A DNA stretch of 64,000 nucleotides from Hemibagrus wyckioides (taxonomy: Eukaryota > Chordata > Actinopteri > Siluriformes > Bagridae): the NCBI RefSeq assembly GCF_019097595.1, contig NC_080723.1, positions 14,292,511 to 14,356,510 of the forward strand. The letters are read 5' to 3'. The stretch's first letter is position 1. Every line of letters begins with the position of its first letter. Shown piece after piece: positions 49,680 through 62,110 of this stretch. The translations under genes were made by a program, and so were the position numbers. The notes under the pieces were generated by a model. The model was not told the DNA's origin. It saw nothing but the letters and a program-made list of their open reading frames with translations, and did no database searches.

Positions 49680-49895
49680 GGATAAATTCCACTCATTCAT
49701 TAATTCATCGTCAGTAACTGCTTTATCCTGCTCACAGTTATGGAAAGCTAGTCCATCAAAGGGCACCATGCAGACACAAATTTACACTTCAGGGCTATTT
49801 AGAGTCACCAATGCACCAATTGGCATTATTTTAGAAGTTGGGAGGAAACTGTAGATCCCCCTCCACACACTCACACACACACACACACACACAGT
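49680..49895. repeat. Dispersed repeat copy and (CA)n
   Basis: cactcattcattaattcatc, taactgctttatcctgctca, tagagtcaccaatgcacc and gttgggaggaaactg follow the order of the 19440-19735 copy. It ends in a CA tract at 49863-49892. Confidence 0.6.
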
Positions 49896-50024
49896 AAACA
49901 CAGATGCTGGTAATATTAAAGTTAAAATAAAACACAATCGGCTGCAAAGTCTAGCAAAGTTTAGTGATCCAAAAGCCAAAGCCATCTATTATCTATCATT
50001 AAAAACAGCACCCATGTCCGCTGT

Positions 50025-50480
50025 TCACTGATCAGAAGCCCCAGCACTGCCAAGCTGCCACTGTTGGGCCCTTGAGCAAGTCATTTAACAAGACCTTCTC
50101 TGCTCCAGGTACTGTATTTGCTGGCTGAGTGCAGCTTCCTAAGTGGGAAAAATTCACTGTGCTGTAATGTAAAGGCTTCTTCTGACTCAGTGGCCAACTT
50201 CATTAAAAAGTCAGCTTTATTGTGTCATTAAACAGGGTGCAAATAGAAGAAGACAAGTTTAAATTATTGCCACACATACATCACAGCACTGAGGAATTTT
50301 CTTTTCTTCATATATCCCAGGTAAGGAAGTTGAGGTCCCTGGAGCCCCTGGAGCAGAAAGGGTTAAGGGCCTTGCTCTATTGCCCAGCAGTGGCCGCTTG
50401 GTGGTGTTGGTGCTTGAACCCAAACCTTTTGATCAACACCCCAGAGCCTAAACAGTTGAGCTACCACCACCCCAGTGCCT
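50025..50480. repeat. SINE-like fragments
   Basis: 50030-50200 and 50330-50475 both carry ccttgagcaag / ttaagggccttgctc and cagcagtggc-type words, in opposite orientations. The second ends gcttgaacccaaaccttttg then agttgagctaccaccacc, a tRNA-like box B and head in reverse. Confidence 0.55.
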
Positions 50481-51789
50481 TTTTATTTTCATTCAGGTAG
50501 AAATGAGATATGTTACTATATTTCTCTGGGTGCAAATACAATTTATATATGAATATAATCAATGCATAGAGAACAATCTCGAGGTAGTGTAAGCCAAAGA
50601 GAGAAGCACACTACATAATCTTATATTACTTTTTTTTTTTATTCAGGATCTGTTAACTCGTGTTTGTGCCTTGACATGTTTAAAGCAGTCTCCTAGTGTC
50701 CACTGTGTTGGGAAGCTAGCAAATCTCCAGTATCTCACTGTCCAGACCTGTTCCTGTAAAATCGGCATGCTATAGCATCCTAAATGATCAGTACAGAACT
50801 GTCAGTATATGTCTCTTACTATTCATCCCATCATAGCATCACACCCTGAAGTGAAATAGCTTTCCTCATTTTGAAGCTCAGTTCCAAGTGACTTCCCTGT
50901 AACCCCACATTTCTGACAGCGAATCACTTGTTGCTCTGTCAACACAGTGCTTCTGAATATTGCAGCACTTGACTTGCTCTAAGCTGGCAATTGAGCACGT
51001 CTGAACTATTAGCAGTGCCGTGCTGCAGGAAGCTTGGCTCACTTATCTTCCTCCACGCGAGATAACATCCATATTCAGCAGCCAACACCTTGCCGTGAGG
51101 CCTGGGTACTGATGAAAGAGAAGTGCACTAAGCGCAACACTCTAATGTGCTTAAAACCTTCTCCTGATGAATGTCAGGAACAGAGATTGAGCCGGAAAGA
51201 GCTGGCACGTTCAGGGACCAGGAGTAGACTGAAGCAGAGCAGACGAAGACAATAATGCATGCTGGGTTGATAGGGCACGGAGGCGGTCAGAAGGCAAGTG
51301 GTGCTGTTACGCTCTTTCTTTGCCTTCTGTCTTGAAGCTTTAGAGAGCTGTGCTGTCAATCTGATTAACAGCAAACTGCAAGTGAAAATGCACCAAAAAT
51401 GCATTTAAAATACGCTGAATGCTAAAATCACTTACGCTTCTGCCACATATATTACGTCAATTTCAAAACCAATGCAACTGGGGGGAAAAAATTAGAAACC
51501 AGGAACAATATACAAAGTGTGTGGTGAAATGTTAGGAGCCGATTTGCTTATTAAACACAATCTGAATGTGACGTTCAGTATGAAAGTAAAGACGTCATTC
51601 AGCGTGTGCAGCAGGTTCAAGCTGGATGTGGATTCATCGTCTGTGAGGTGACTGCTTTAGCTTTTTGAGGAATCTAGCTGAACCTACAGAACACAGCGTA
51701 CTCAGATTGCATTCATATAGTAAGAAATCTATGATCCTAATACACAGTTTACTGTTGTCATTTGTTAAATCCTTTATTTTAATTTGTTA

Positions 51790-51816
51790 ACACACACACA
51801 CACACACACACACACT
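51790..51816. repeat. (CA)n microsatellite
   Basis: About 13 CA units. Confidence 0.9.
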
Positions 51817-52659
51817 AATGCTTCACATAACATTGCATTTAATTAACCAATAAACAATACAAAAGTAAATATAAATCCACCATCATTGTTCAGTTCACTG
51901 AATAAAAATCCCCTTTCTTTATGTTTTTGATTGAAACTGTAGTGAACACAACAAACAGCAACATAAAGGAATATAAAGCTTTACTCTAATCCCTCTGCCT
52001 GTCTCTCTAAATCAGGGATTTTCAACCTATTTGCAGCCTGGGAATCCTTTAACTGTAAAATCAATCCTTCAGAAACCTCAGACATAATTTATCTGTTAAA
52101 ATGATGTATTTATTTTGTATCTGAACTGTCTACTCACCGAACACAAGATATTATTATTATCAAATAGTATTAGAGGTGACATTATGTACAGACGAGTTTG
52201 GTGGTTTGTGTTCAAGTCAAACAGGTTAGCTGGAAAGATCTCAATAAAAAACAGTCCATAAATTCAGATACGTACAAACATTCTCAACATTATAAAGGAG
52301 CTACAGAGCAATTCTGCTGTTTTACATTTTGCAATATTTCAACCTCCTTAAAGCCCAGATAGCAAATTACTTCCATCTAATGTTCTTGAGGCAAAAATCT
52401 ATTCCCCAGATTAGCTTAGAATATAAAAATCTATATTTAATTCACAAACTGTCAAGAGAATAGAGGAATTTGGACAAAAACTCGGAGTGAAATTAGACTG
52501 GAAATTTAGACACTTGACCCTTCTATTGATTGAAACAGACCAGGAAAAGCAGAGTCCATGAACAAGTTACTAGAGCTGAACAATGAATTTACGATGTTTG
52601 GAAGTGACTTGAATGGCAGTAGTCATAAAACAAACGGAAATGTTGAAGCGCTAGCACTA

Positions 52660-53110
52660 TCATTAATTCTATTCAATTTTATTTGTATAGCGCTTTTAAC
52701 AATGGACACTGTCTCAAAGCAGCTTTACAGAACATAAGAAACATAGTACAAAAGTCTGAGGCGACTGTGGCAGGGAAAAAACTCCCTTAGAGAGGATCCA
52801 GACTCAAAAGGGAACCCATCCTCATTTGGATGACACCGAAGAGTGTGATTTTAACTTATTATAAGCACCGGAGAGTGTGATTATGAACAATGTCCTTTCT
52901 ACACTCAGTTGAAGTTGTGGGATGCAGGTTCAGCATATGTAGAATGTTATTGTGTGTATTACACTATTGCGCTTTGAGTACCGAAAATCTTCACGAAGCA
53001 GACTCCTACTGGAGCTGGTCCATCTCTGGATGCCTCAGGATCCTCGCACGGTTGGCCTTTTCTCACTGAAGACTTCCTAAGCACTTCCTATGCATCCAGC
53101 ATTCCTAAAG
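52660..53110 (-). repeat. Dispersed fish repeat (attcaattttatttgtatagcgc type)
   Basis: Starts attcaattttatttgtatag then cgcttttaacaatgg, followed by ctcaaagcagctttacagaa, aaactcccttagag, gggaacccatcctcatttgg and gacaccgaagagtgtgatt, and ends near gatgcctcaggatcctcgca. It is fuller than the relatives at 22880-22960 (inverted) and 39190-39415. Confidence 0.75.
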
Positions 53111-54969
53111 ACTTTATAAATTGCTGTTTATTTTAGTCCCTCCAGGATTTCGCAGAGTTTTTGCGGCTAAAAATACTTGATTTTGCTGCAACGTTTAAAT
53201 TTTTTTTGCTGAAAAATACCTAAACTGCTGAAATTGCAAGCAAAGGATTCTTCTTTTCAACTGGTACTAGTAAAGACACAGATATAATTACTTTCTATTA
53301 CAGCTATATTTTGATGCACTTGAAAAAGTTGTGATGATGTCACACCAAGCATCTTGGCCTGAATCTGTGGAAAATCGGTGGTAGTTGCAACCTCCTCCGA
53401 ATATCGCATTCACCATGTGAGTCCATGTACTATAAAAACAATAATGTGTTAGGACAAATTATGATTTATATGCGATTGGTCTTGCAGCCATTACTTCTGT
53501 CTGAGCTGTGCTGGTACAGAAAAATAATCAACAGCAATCAGAATCTTATCCCAATCTCATAATAAAGCCATGTACTTGTGCTTTACAAAGGTCTATTATG
53601 TGTACTATTATACCTAATAGGTTATGAATATCTGATACCGAAGTGTTTTTGTACAGAATTTTGGTATCACAGGGATGAGCTACGTGTCTAGTAGCTAAAT
53701 GAGATGAGATGAGGAGATGCGGTGACAAATCAGCGGGAGCTGCATAATCAAGAGCACACGGAATAAGGTTTCTTCTGAGAGAAAGATTTTAAGGTAAAGA
53801 CAGAATTTTGGCGGTGAAACACAAGCCAAAGGCGTATGAAAGACAGTTTTTTCATCATGTGTGTGTAATGGTAGAGGAGGAGGAGGAGAGAAGGAATGAT
53901 CTTCCTCAGAGACGCTGAAAGGGAAGCATGCACCATCTATAATCATTTAGCAGCGAAAGCAGAGAAATGAAGGCACGAGAAGTGCTCGCACTGTCCTCCT
54001 CGTGTCAGGATAACCAGATTAGAGGCATCCACAGCTCACACTCTTTCATCTGAAACCTCTGCATTTTCTCATTCCCTCCATCACCCCCGTAGCTCCTCAT
54101 CCTCACTATCTAACCAGCTCTCACTCAATCTTTCTCTTCGCTCCTTTTCAGTGGATTTCAATTCTGTTAGTTATGTCTTTCTCTTCCTCTGTGTCCCTCC
54201 ATCACTTCCTCTCACTCTTTCTCTCTCTCTCTCTCTCACACACACGGAGAGACAAAGCACATTTATTTCTAGCACAGTATGTGTGCATTTGATGGCCATC
54301 GCGACGTTTATTCCCCCTAGTCTAGTGCAGCGGTGCGTTCTTCACCCACATCTATGTGTATGGAAGACTGTGAAGGCACACACGTGCTGCAGGAGGGGGT
54401 TCACACCACATTATGGGGTGATAGAGCACGCCTCATTTTCCTCCTTCATTCTCGCTCCGTATCTTCCTCTCTCGCTTCAGTTATTTGCTTCAGGGGGCAA
54501 TTATTGCAGCCTCTATAGTACTCTCCACCCAACTTTCTGTTTCGGACTCCATTCTGTCTTTTCTCAAGCAGAATATGCTCTTAATCTCTGTGCTTTCATT
54601 ATAACGCCTACCTGCCACATTTTTTCTTCTTGACCTTGGTCAATCTCTTTTGCATTCATGTCCTGCCTCCCGTCAGATGTCATTCTCAATATACTGTATT
54701 CTCTGCGTCGGTCAATCCTACAAGCAAACGCTCCTGTCGCAAAAGCTCACCCTGTCACATGTATTGTCTCTATAGTAGAAGTAGTTTGATCATCTTACTT
54801 TAACAATAGCAAATGACAATTTTGTCTCTTTTGGGTCTGTATTGACAGTATATTAAGTTTGATGAGAAACTGTAGTAGCTACATATATACACAGATTAGC
54901 CATAGCATTTCATTGGCTTTGTACAAGTACCTTGCAGAATGACAATGACTATTCTAATCTAATCTAATC

Positions 54970-55560
54970 TAACATGGGGTCGCATAGCTGCAGACCAGGT
55001 AGAGTGTCCATCCCGAAGCCGGTCCACCGCGGAAAGTGCCTACAGTGGGCACATGAGCATCAGAACTGGATCATGGAGGTTTAGAAGAAGGTGGTCTGAT
55101 GAATCGCATTTTCTTTTACATCACATGGATGGCCGGGTGTGCATGCATCACTTACCTGAGATAGAGATGTCACGTGCGATGCTCTGGGCAATGTTCTGCT
55201 AGGAAACCCTGGGTTCTGGCATTCATGTGAATGGTACCTTGACAACTACCTCAACATCCGTTCATGGCAACAGTATTCTCTAGCATGGTTTGAAAAACAT
55301 GCATTCAAGATATTGACTTGGCCTCCAAATTCTCCAAATCTAGAATCTGCTAGATCTGTTGGACAAACAAATCCAGTCCACTGAGGCCCCACGTGGCAGC
55401 TTACAAAACTTAAAGGATCTGCTGCTAAATTCTTGGTGCCAGATACCACACCAAACTTCAGAGGACTTCAGGAGTCCATGCCTCAATGAGTCAGAGCTGT
55501 TTTGTTGACACAAGGGGACCTACACAATATTAATCAGGTGGTTATAATGTTAAGCTAGTT
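54970..55560 (+). pseudogene. Tc1-like transposase relic, 5' truncated
   Basis: Plus-strand DNA retains ctgatgaatcgcattttctt (SDESHFL-type block), tggatggccgggtgtgc, gggcaatgttctgctaggaa, gacttggcctccaaattctc and gatctgctgctaaattcttg. This is the family whose N-terminal part forms the right half of the 3176-4387 relic. The second-Asp block appears deleted and the terminal inverted repeat is lost after gttataatgttaagc. Confidence 0.85.
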
Positions 55561-57426
55561 TAAACCAAAGTACTACTATAATAGACAGTGGGGAAATGGT
55601 TGGTTTGATAGTTTACTTATTACATATTAGACTTCATACCAGCTTTGGTTAGCTGTCTTGCTATATAAATCTTCTAAGATTTATATTTCTTTTACACATT
55701 TCATGAGGTCAAATATGACAATATTATATGAAACTCTAGTTATAGGATTTTCTTTTTTTATTTTTGCATGATAAGTTGTGAGAAAGGACAGACATCGAAC
55801 CACATGCAATGCACTGGTTAGAGACATCATCTAAACTCAAATCATACCTAATTTAGAGTTAGTTCACATCTCTGCCTACTGCTCTATGACATTCACTATA
55901 ATCTAAGCAGCCCCACCAAGTACAAACAGCCCAGCACTGCCCAGCCTCCATGCCTTGAGCCAGACAAAACAAAAAGACTCATCCCTTCTAGTGCTTCAAA
56001 AACAACTGCCATACAGCAACAATGGTATGAAACAATGGGCAGAGCAATAACTGTCAGGCTTTCCTATCTCAGCCTTGGGTGGGGGGTTGTTGAGCGCTGA
56101 TCGGTTTGATGACAAGCCGGTGGGGAAATGAGGGAGATGAGGCAGATTGGGGGCAGCAGGGAGCATCTAATCCAACTCCCACCTCACTGCCTAATACTCA
56201 CACCAGAGTAGATTAAGGAAACAGCGTTGGACTCGATTGTCATTTGGTATGCCACTGCACAAGAAAATCGAGTCCCCCTGCTGACGCAGGCAATGACTGA
56301 TCTACATGATAACACAGCTGACAGAAAAATTCCTAATCAAGGTGAGAGAACAGATTCGTTAATCTGGATCACAAAGCTTATGAAACAAAGCAGAATCTCC
56401 TTGACGCCAAGTGTCCGTTTTCTAATCTTTTCTGAACAGGCATGTAAAAAAGGCAGGATTTCAAGTGGCATGACCTATTTTATGCAAAATCGGATTTATT
56501 TCTGACCAGTGGCCACAAAACTTTAACACTGTGGCAGGGCAGATAGAAGTGTGTGACCCAAATATGCGACTGTTTCCACAGGGCTTTTGTCTTCAACAGA
56601 AAACTTCTTTTTTCCCAACCACAGGTTCCAGTTTTATAGTCGGTCTTATGTGCTGAAGATAAGCTGTTTCGCTGATGTTTGTACTAATAAAAGTATCATT
56701 GTGCTACTTTATTTCTCAATCTGAACACACCCTAAGGTTCATTTTTCAAAAACTGCACCAGCACAAACAATATATTTATAGCAGAAGAAGAGCACACAGT
56801 GCTGCTTCTCCTTGGCGTTATCATTAATAAGATTTATAAACACTTCCTCAATGAACCATTTTATCAGTTACTTATTTTTGTAGCCAATATTGGATGGTTA
56901 ACCAACTGACCATTTTAGACAAAGTCACACTGTAATCCCACACACATTTTCAGTGCTGTGCATTGCTGTAATGTATTATAGTCTTGCTTTTGAATGTGCA
57001 GAGGATAAGCAAATTATTGGCCTGTAAAATTCTAAAGCCTTCAGGCAGAAATGTTCGTTTTGCCTGCACCTCAATCAGAAGCAGCACAGACATTCTGATA
57101 GCTGGTATCTGATTAGGATTAAATCCTGTTTTATTACAATTGTAATAAATTGATAAACGTGTGACATTCGCTCTGAGACCGCTGTAAAGTTTTGACTCAC
57201 TGCGTTTGCTTGTGCATTTGTTAAAACTGGCTCCTCATCCAACATGAAAGCCTGGGCAAGGTTAAAATTTATATAAAAACATATCCACGTCATTTTGATG
57301 AAAGTTTTCTTAAAGTGGAGGTGTCGATGTATGTTGCAGGCAGAAAAAGTCTAATTTGGCCTGATCTAATCAGGACATCCAACAGGTTCTCTGTAGACTG
57401 AGATGGTAGACTATCATGGTTTTGAT

Positions 57427-57607
57427 CAGGGGGTGTCCAATCTTATCCACCGAGGACCGGTGTGGGTGCAGGTTTTCATTCCAATCAAGCAAGAGCTACA
57501 CCTGATTCCACCCGTTCAATCAGCTGATCATGGTCTGTCTTCTGCTTGGTTGGATTGAAAGCCTGGACCCACACCAGCCCTCTCCTGATAACTCTGGACA
57601 GCCTTGG
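57427..57607. mobile_element. Fold-back MITE (inverted-repeat hairpin)
   Basis: The left arm ggggtgtccaatcttatcca, ccggtgtgggtgcaggtttt and cattccaatcaagcaa is an imperfect inverted copy of the right arm ttggttggattgaaagcctg, gacccacaccagcc and ctgataactctggacagcc. The arms span nearly the whole 180 bp, a pattern of short palindromic MITEs common in fish. Confidence 0.8.
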
Positions 57608-58704
57608 TGTTGAAAAGCAACAGCCTAACATACTGTATAGGACAGGGTTTCACTATAAACATTTGCCCTGAAAAGTAAGATTCCATGGATGTATTATATT
57701 AGTATAAGAGAAACCTCACCAAATATACTGTAGGATGCTAACTATTTGCAGAAAGTGATTTTTTTTACATGTAGGAAAGAAACACACAACTCATGTAAAG
57801 TAGAATTTTTCTCTCTTAGCAGGCTATGGCATTATTGGGATTTCAGTCTTGTGATTTTTAATGATCACGCCAGCTGCACCACTGGAGATCCTCAGCAAAT
57901 GTGTTTCCATAAATCTATTGCCTAATATAAACAAAAGCTAATGGTTTTCACAGCATAGTTTTTTTTTATTTATAGTCACCATGTGTAGCTTCTTTAAATG
58001 GATACCAATATATATATATATATTTTTCCCTAAAAACATCGGTCAGCCCTAACATAGTCATGGTGACACAATCACTAGCTTTCAACTTTCTCTCATTCTT
58101 TTCACAGACTATCAATTTCTAGACACCCTCCTCCTCCTCCCTCCTTTCTCCATCACTCTCTGCTCACAGCCGTCTTGTCTTTCTTCAAAGATACACAGAG
58201 TCACCATGGATAATGAATATTAATCAGGCCTGAGGCAAAAAAAAGGAACCAGATTCAGAACAGAGATAAGTAGATCAGCAGACCGGGCACACACCGCCGT
58301 GCCTCTGCCTCATAACCTTCATTAGTACGGGAGAATGAGACAACACATCATATGTACACATGCTTATACACCACACACACGGTACACCTGCTAGGGCTAG
58401 GTTGTTAGCTGCTGTCAACAGGAGTGTGTTTTATTTGTGTGCACTGACACATACATGTGCACACACACACACAACTATTCCCTTAGGACATCATTTCACA
58501 CAGCATCACATGTCACACACCACAGTGCTCAATCACACAGACTCTTCCTCTTCATAAACACACTCACATACACCATCAGCCATGTATCACTGACACACTC
58601 TCTGGACATGTCTATAACGAGCTGGGAATACATTCATTACATGTTAGAATGTGATTATAAATGCATTCTATTTTATATATATATATAAATATTGTTAACA
58701 TTTT

Positions 58705-58915
58705 GAAGATGGGCATTGGTGGCTCAGTGGTAGGTTTCTTGCCCAAACCCCAGCCACTGGATGCAGTGCCGGTCCCAAGCCCAGATAAAATGGGAGGGTT
58801 GCGTCAGGAAGGGCATCCGGCATAAAACCTGTGCCAAACTGTTGTGCGGACCAGTTGGTCCACTGTGGCGGCCCCTCACAGGGAGCAGCCAAAAGAAGAA
58901 CAACAACATTACCCT
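58705..58915 (+). mobile_element. tRNA-derived SINE
   Basis: The head gggcattggtggctcagtgg then taggtttcttgcc is tRNA-like. The body has agataaaatgggagggttgc, gtcaggaagggcatccggca, taaaacctgtgcc and ccactgtggcggcccctcac, and the tail aaaagaagaacaacaac. It is the same family as 40005-40205 and the reversed 34585-34730. Confidence 0.85.
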
Positions 58916-59401
58916 TTATATAATACAGTGCGTGTGTGTGTGTCATGCATTGGGAAGTGTTAATATAATGCATTTTAAGTAGTTTAGCTAAAACACTGAC
59001 AATGTCAAAGGAAGATTTTTGAATTATGTTTAATTATAGACACTTTCAAAATGTTACACATGTTAGAAACTCATCAGAAACAGAATACCTGACATTTATT
59101 TGTATTCTAAGATGTCTTAATAAATATTAACGATGTAACAATACGCTTTATCTTATCGTATCATTCGATACGAGGCTCTCGATCTCGATTCTGTCATTCT
59201 GTGTATTGATGCATAATACATTCAGCATGTAAATACATTTTATATTGCATGGGGTGTAACAAACATTCAGAATGAATGTTCTGTAAATGAAAATTTTAAT
59301 TTCTCTTTAGAAAACACCTCTTTCCTAAGCATGCTGTTTTTCATGAGCTAATACAAGCATACTAGCTGTTCCTAACACCTGTGATATCACACAGGCAAAC
59401 A

Positions 59402-59432
59402 CGCGCACACACACACACACACACACACACAA
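59402..59432. repeat. (CA)n microsatellite
   Basis: About 14 CA units after one CG interruption. Confidence 0.9.
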
Positions 59433-61649
59433 GGTTACCAGGTTCCTACACAAAATCAGATCGTTTTGAAATAAACTTATAGGCATAATAATTAATCCAG
59501 TTCAAGAAAAGCGGAAAAACTCATAACTGAGATCTGGCAACCCTGCACACAACTGAAATCTTGGCCCAAGCACTAATATCTAATTAGCCATGTTTAATTT
59601 TTTCTGCATTATAATGCACAGCTGTTGTCTCGTTATATGCAGCTAAGGGTATGAAGGGATCAAACAAACACCTTGTCATTAGATTATTAGGTTTCAATTA
59701 CTGTCCATCAAAATGCTGATGAATTAATAAGTTGAAAATGGATACCTAAGGAGCATATTTAGGTAGAGCTTATTTCTGCTTTGAAAATAGCAAGTTATGA
59801 TATATTATTGCTAAACCTCTAGAAATATGCTATATTATTGATACATGATTATATTTATTATAATGCTTAGAATAATGTAGACATATTATTTGTGATCACT
59901 AAATAAAGTGAGAGCCATAATGAGCAAAAAAGCAAAGCAATAAACAATGAATACTAATTTCTTTTCTACTAACATCTTGTCTTAACAATTCATGAAGCAT
60001 AATAAACATTACTATAAAGTGTAATGCATTTCCACAAATAATTTTTCCATTGTGTTTAAGTGTTTTCTGGTTCATTTCATAGCTTCCATTAACGTTCTGC
60101 TATCATCCCATTCAAAGCTCATCTCTTTTCCCATCTCGTTCTCTCCAGCCCCGTTCTGCCAAGCCTTACATTACCACACTTACTATACATGTGCTTTCAC
60201 ACTAGACTGGGTATCCCACAATACCCACTGCCCCCCTGCGTGGGTGAGTAGGTGTTGGGGACATTCCAGAAACCCCATGAGTCTTGTCACCTCTGTTCCG
60301 CTGCAGTGGAGCCGTGCTGCCCGAGCGACACTGCGCGACTGTGATGCCAGGCGCACACCGTGCCACATTTGCATTTAAAAAGGTGACATTTGTGGCTAGA
60401 GAGGAGGGAATGTGAGGTGCTTGACGTCCTCGTGTTCAACACGGTGACAGCACAAGACAATGAGAAGCAAGGGAAAGCAGCATGACGCTTCTTTGTCCTT
60501 CTTTATGTGAGTGAATGGAATCAATTAAAGCCACTCATTATTCTGGGCTCCTCACAGATATGCAAATGATGTCACTGATTCTAAGAAGATGATAATTTAA
60601 GCTAACAAGCTAAGTCAAATGATATGGTTTAAAAAATAAACAGACAAAAGTCGTTTTAGATAAACATGGCTATTATACAGTAATACAACCAGCAATATGA
60701 ACTCCCAGATCACTCCTGAGCTCATGTTACTGTCTGTGTGGAGTTTTCCATGATCCCTAGGTTCATGCCAGAAAGTTATCTAGCTCATGTAGGCTGGCTA
60801 CTCTAAACTGCCCCTAGGTGTGAACACAGGGCATCACTCATACACTAGCATAACCAATCCAGCACCCAGCATGTTTTGGGAAACCTACAAAGACAATCAC
60901 GCACTCAACACAGACAGACCTTGGAGCTTTGAGATGGCAAAGCCATCCTCTGCACCACTGCCACCACAGCTAACAACAAAGGACAAAATCACTACTGAAG
61001 CCATGCCACACTGGCAATGAACAAACATACAATTCACAAACAGAAATTCCTACGGTAGTAACTTCTAAACAAAACCACGACACTCAAAAATAAATCGCAT
61101 TCACAGAGCTTCTTTTTTAAAAATTAAGGCATGTTCAATAATAAAATTACTACATTTTTCATCTCCCATTAAAAATACATAGCTTTGCTGTTCACATGAT
61201 TTAACTGATTTATTTCAGACTGACAGTTTACCCTTCAGGGGTTGAATGAGACGCTGCACAATCACTTGGATTTCTTGCTTACAGCAACAGCAATGACTTA
61301 AAATACTCCATCATTTATAGCCATGAAGAAAAGAGGAAGACGTCATGCGAAATCATGCGAAACCTCTACGTCCAGCTCCATGAACTTCTATCTGGAGCAC
61401 ATCCAAAACAATGATCTGAAACAGTGTATAACATAGATATGAAAAATAGGTGTGTAAAAACCTATACTTTTAGTCAATAAAACCTATGCAAATTCAATAA
61501 AATCCATGTGCATACCTGTTGCTTACATATTACTGTAACATAATCTACCCTGAATAAAGGGAAAGAAGACTTTTTCCTTTTGAAATGGTATAAAAAAAAC
61601 TATAAAAATAAAAATGTCAAGTCAAAACATCGAGTAGATGTAGAAGTCA

Positions 61650-61969
61650 TTAACAGTAGTAGCAGCAGAAGCAGAAGTAGAAGTGGTAGTAGAAATAGAA
61701 GTAATAGTGGAAGGAGTAGTAGAAGTAGTACTAGTAACAGTAGTAGAAATATTATTATTAGTAGTAGCAGTAGTAGAATTAGAAATAATAGTGGAAGTGG
61801 AAGTAGAAGTAGTTGTAGTAGTAGCAGTAGAAGTAGAAATAATAGTGGAAGTAGAAGCAGTCGTAGAATTAGAAATAATAGTAGAAGTGGAAGTAGAAGC
61901 AGTAACAGTAGTAGTAACAGTAGTAGTAGTAACAGTAGTAGTAGTAACAGTAGTAGTAGTAGTAGTAAC

Positions 61970-62009
<40 letters not shown>

Positions 62010-62110
62010 ACAGTAGTAGTAGTAACAGTAGTAGTAGTAACAGTAGTAGTAGTAGTAGTAGTAGTAACAGTAGTAGTAACAGTAGTAGTAGTAAATTATA
62101 GTAGTAAACA
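61650..62110. repeat. AGT/AGA/AAC trinucleotide array
   Basis: 61650-61900 mixes AGT, AGA, GGA and ATA triplets. 61900-62098 is (AGT)n with AAC inserted every 3 to 6 triplets, often a 12-bp unit of three AGT plus one AAC. It stays in triplet register for more than 400 bases. The Ser-rich 173-residue and Val-rich 146-residue ORFs are artefacts. Confidence 0.95.

Noticed and set aside
54151..54633. 160-codon ORF on the plus strand
   Set aside because: It crosses a TC/CA microsatellite, no domain is recognised, and the rest of the translation looks random. No support for a gene.
60230..60374. GC-richer segment that could be a promoter or first exon
   Set aside because: Neither strand gives BRSK2 N-terminal residues or splice sites in the right phase, and the CpG content is modest.
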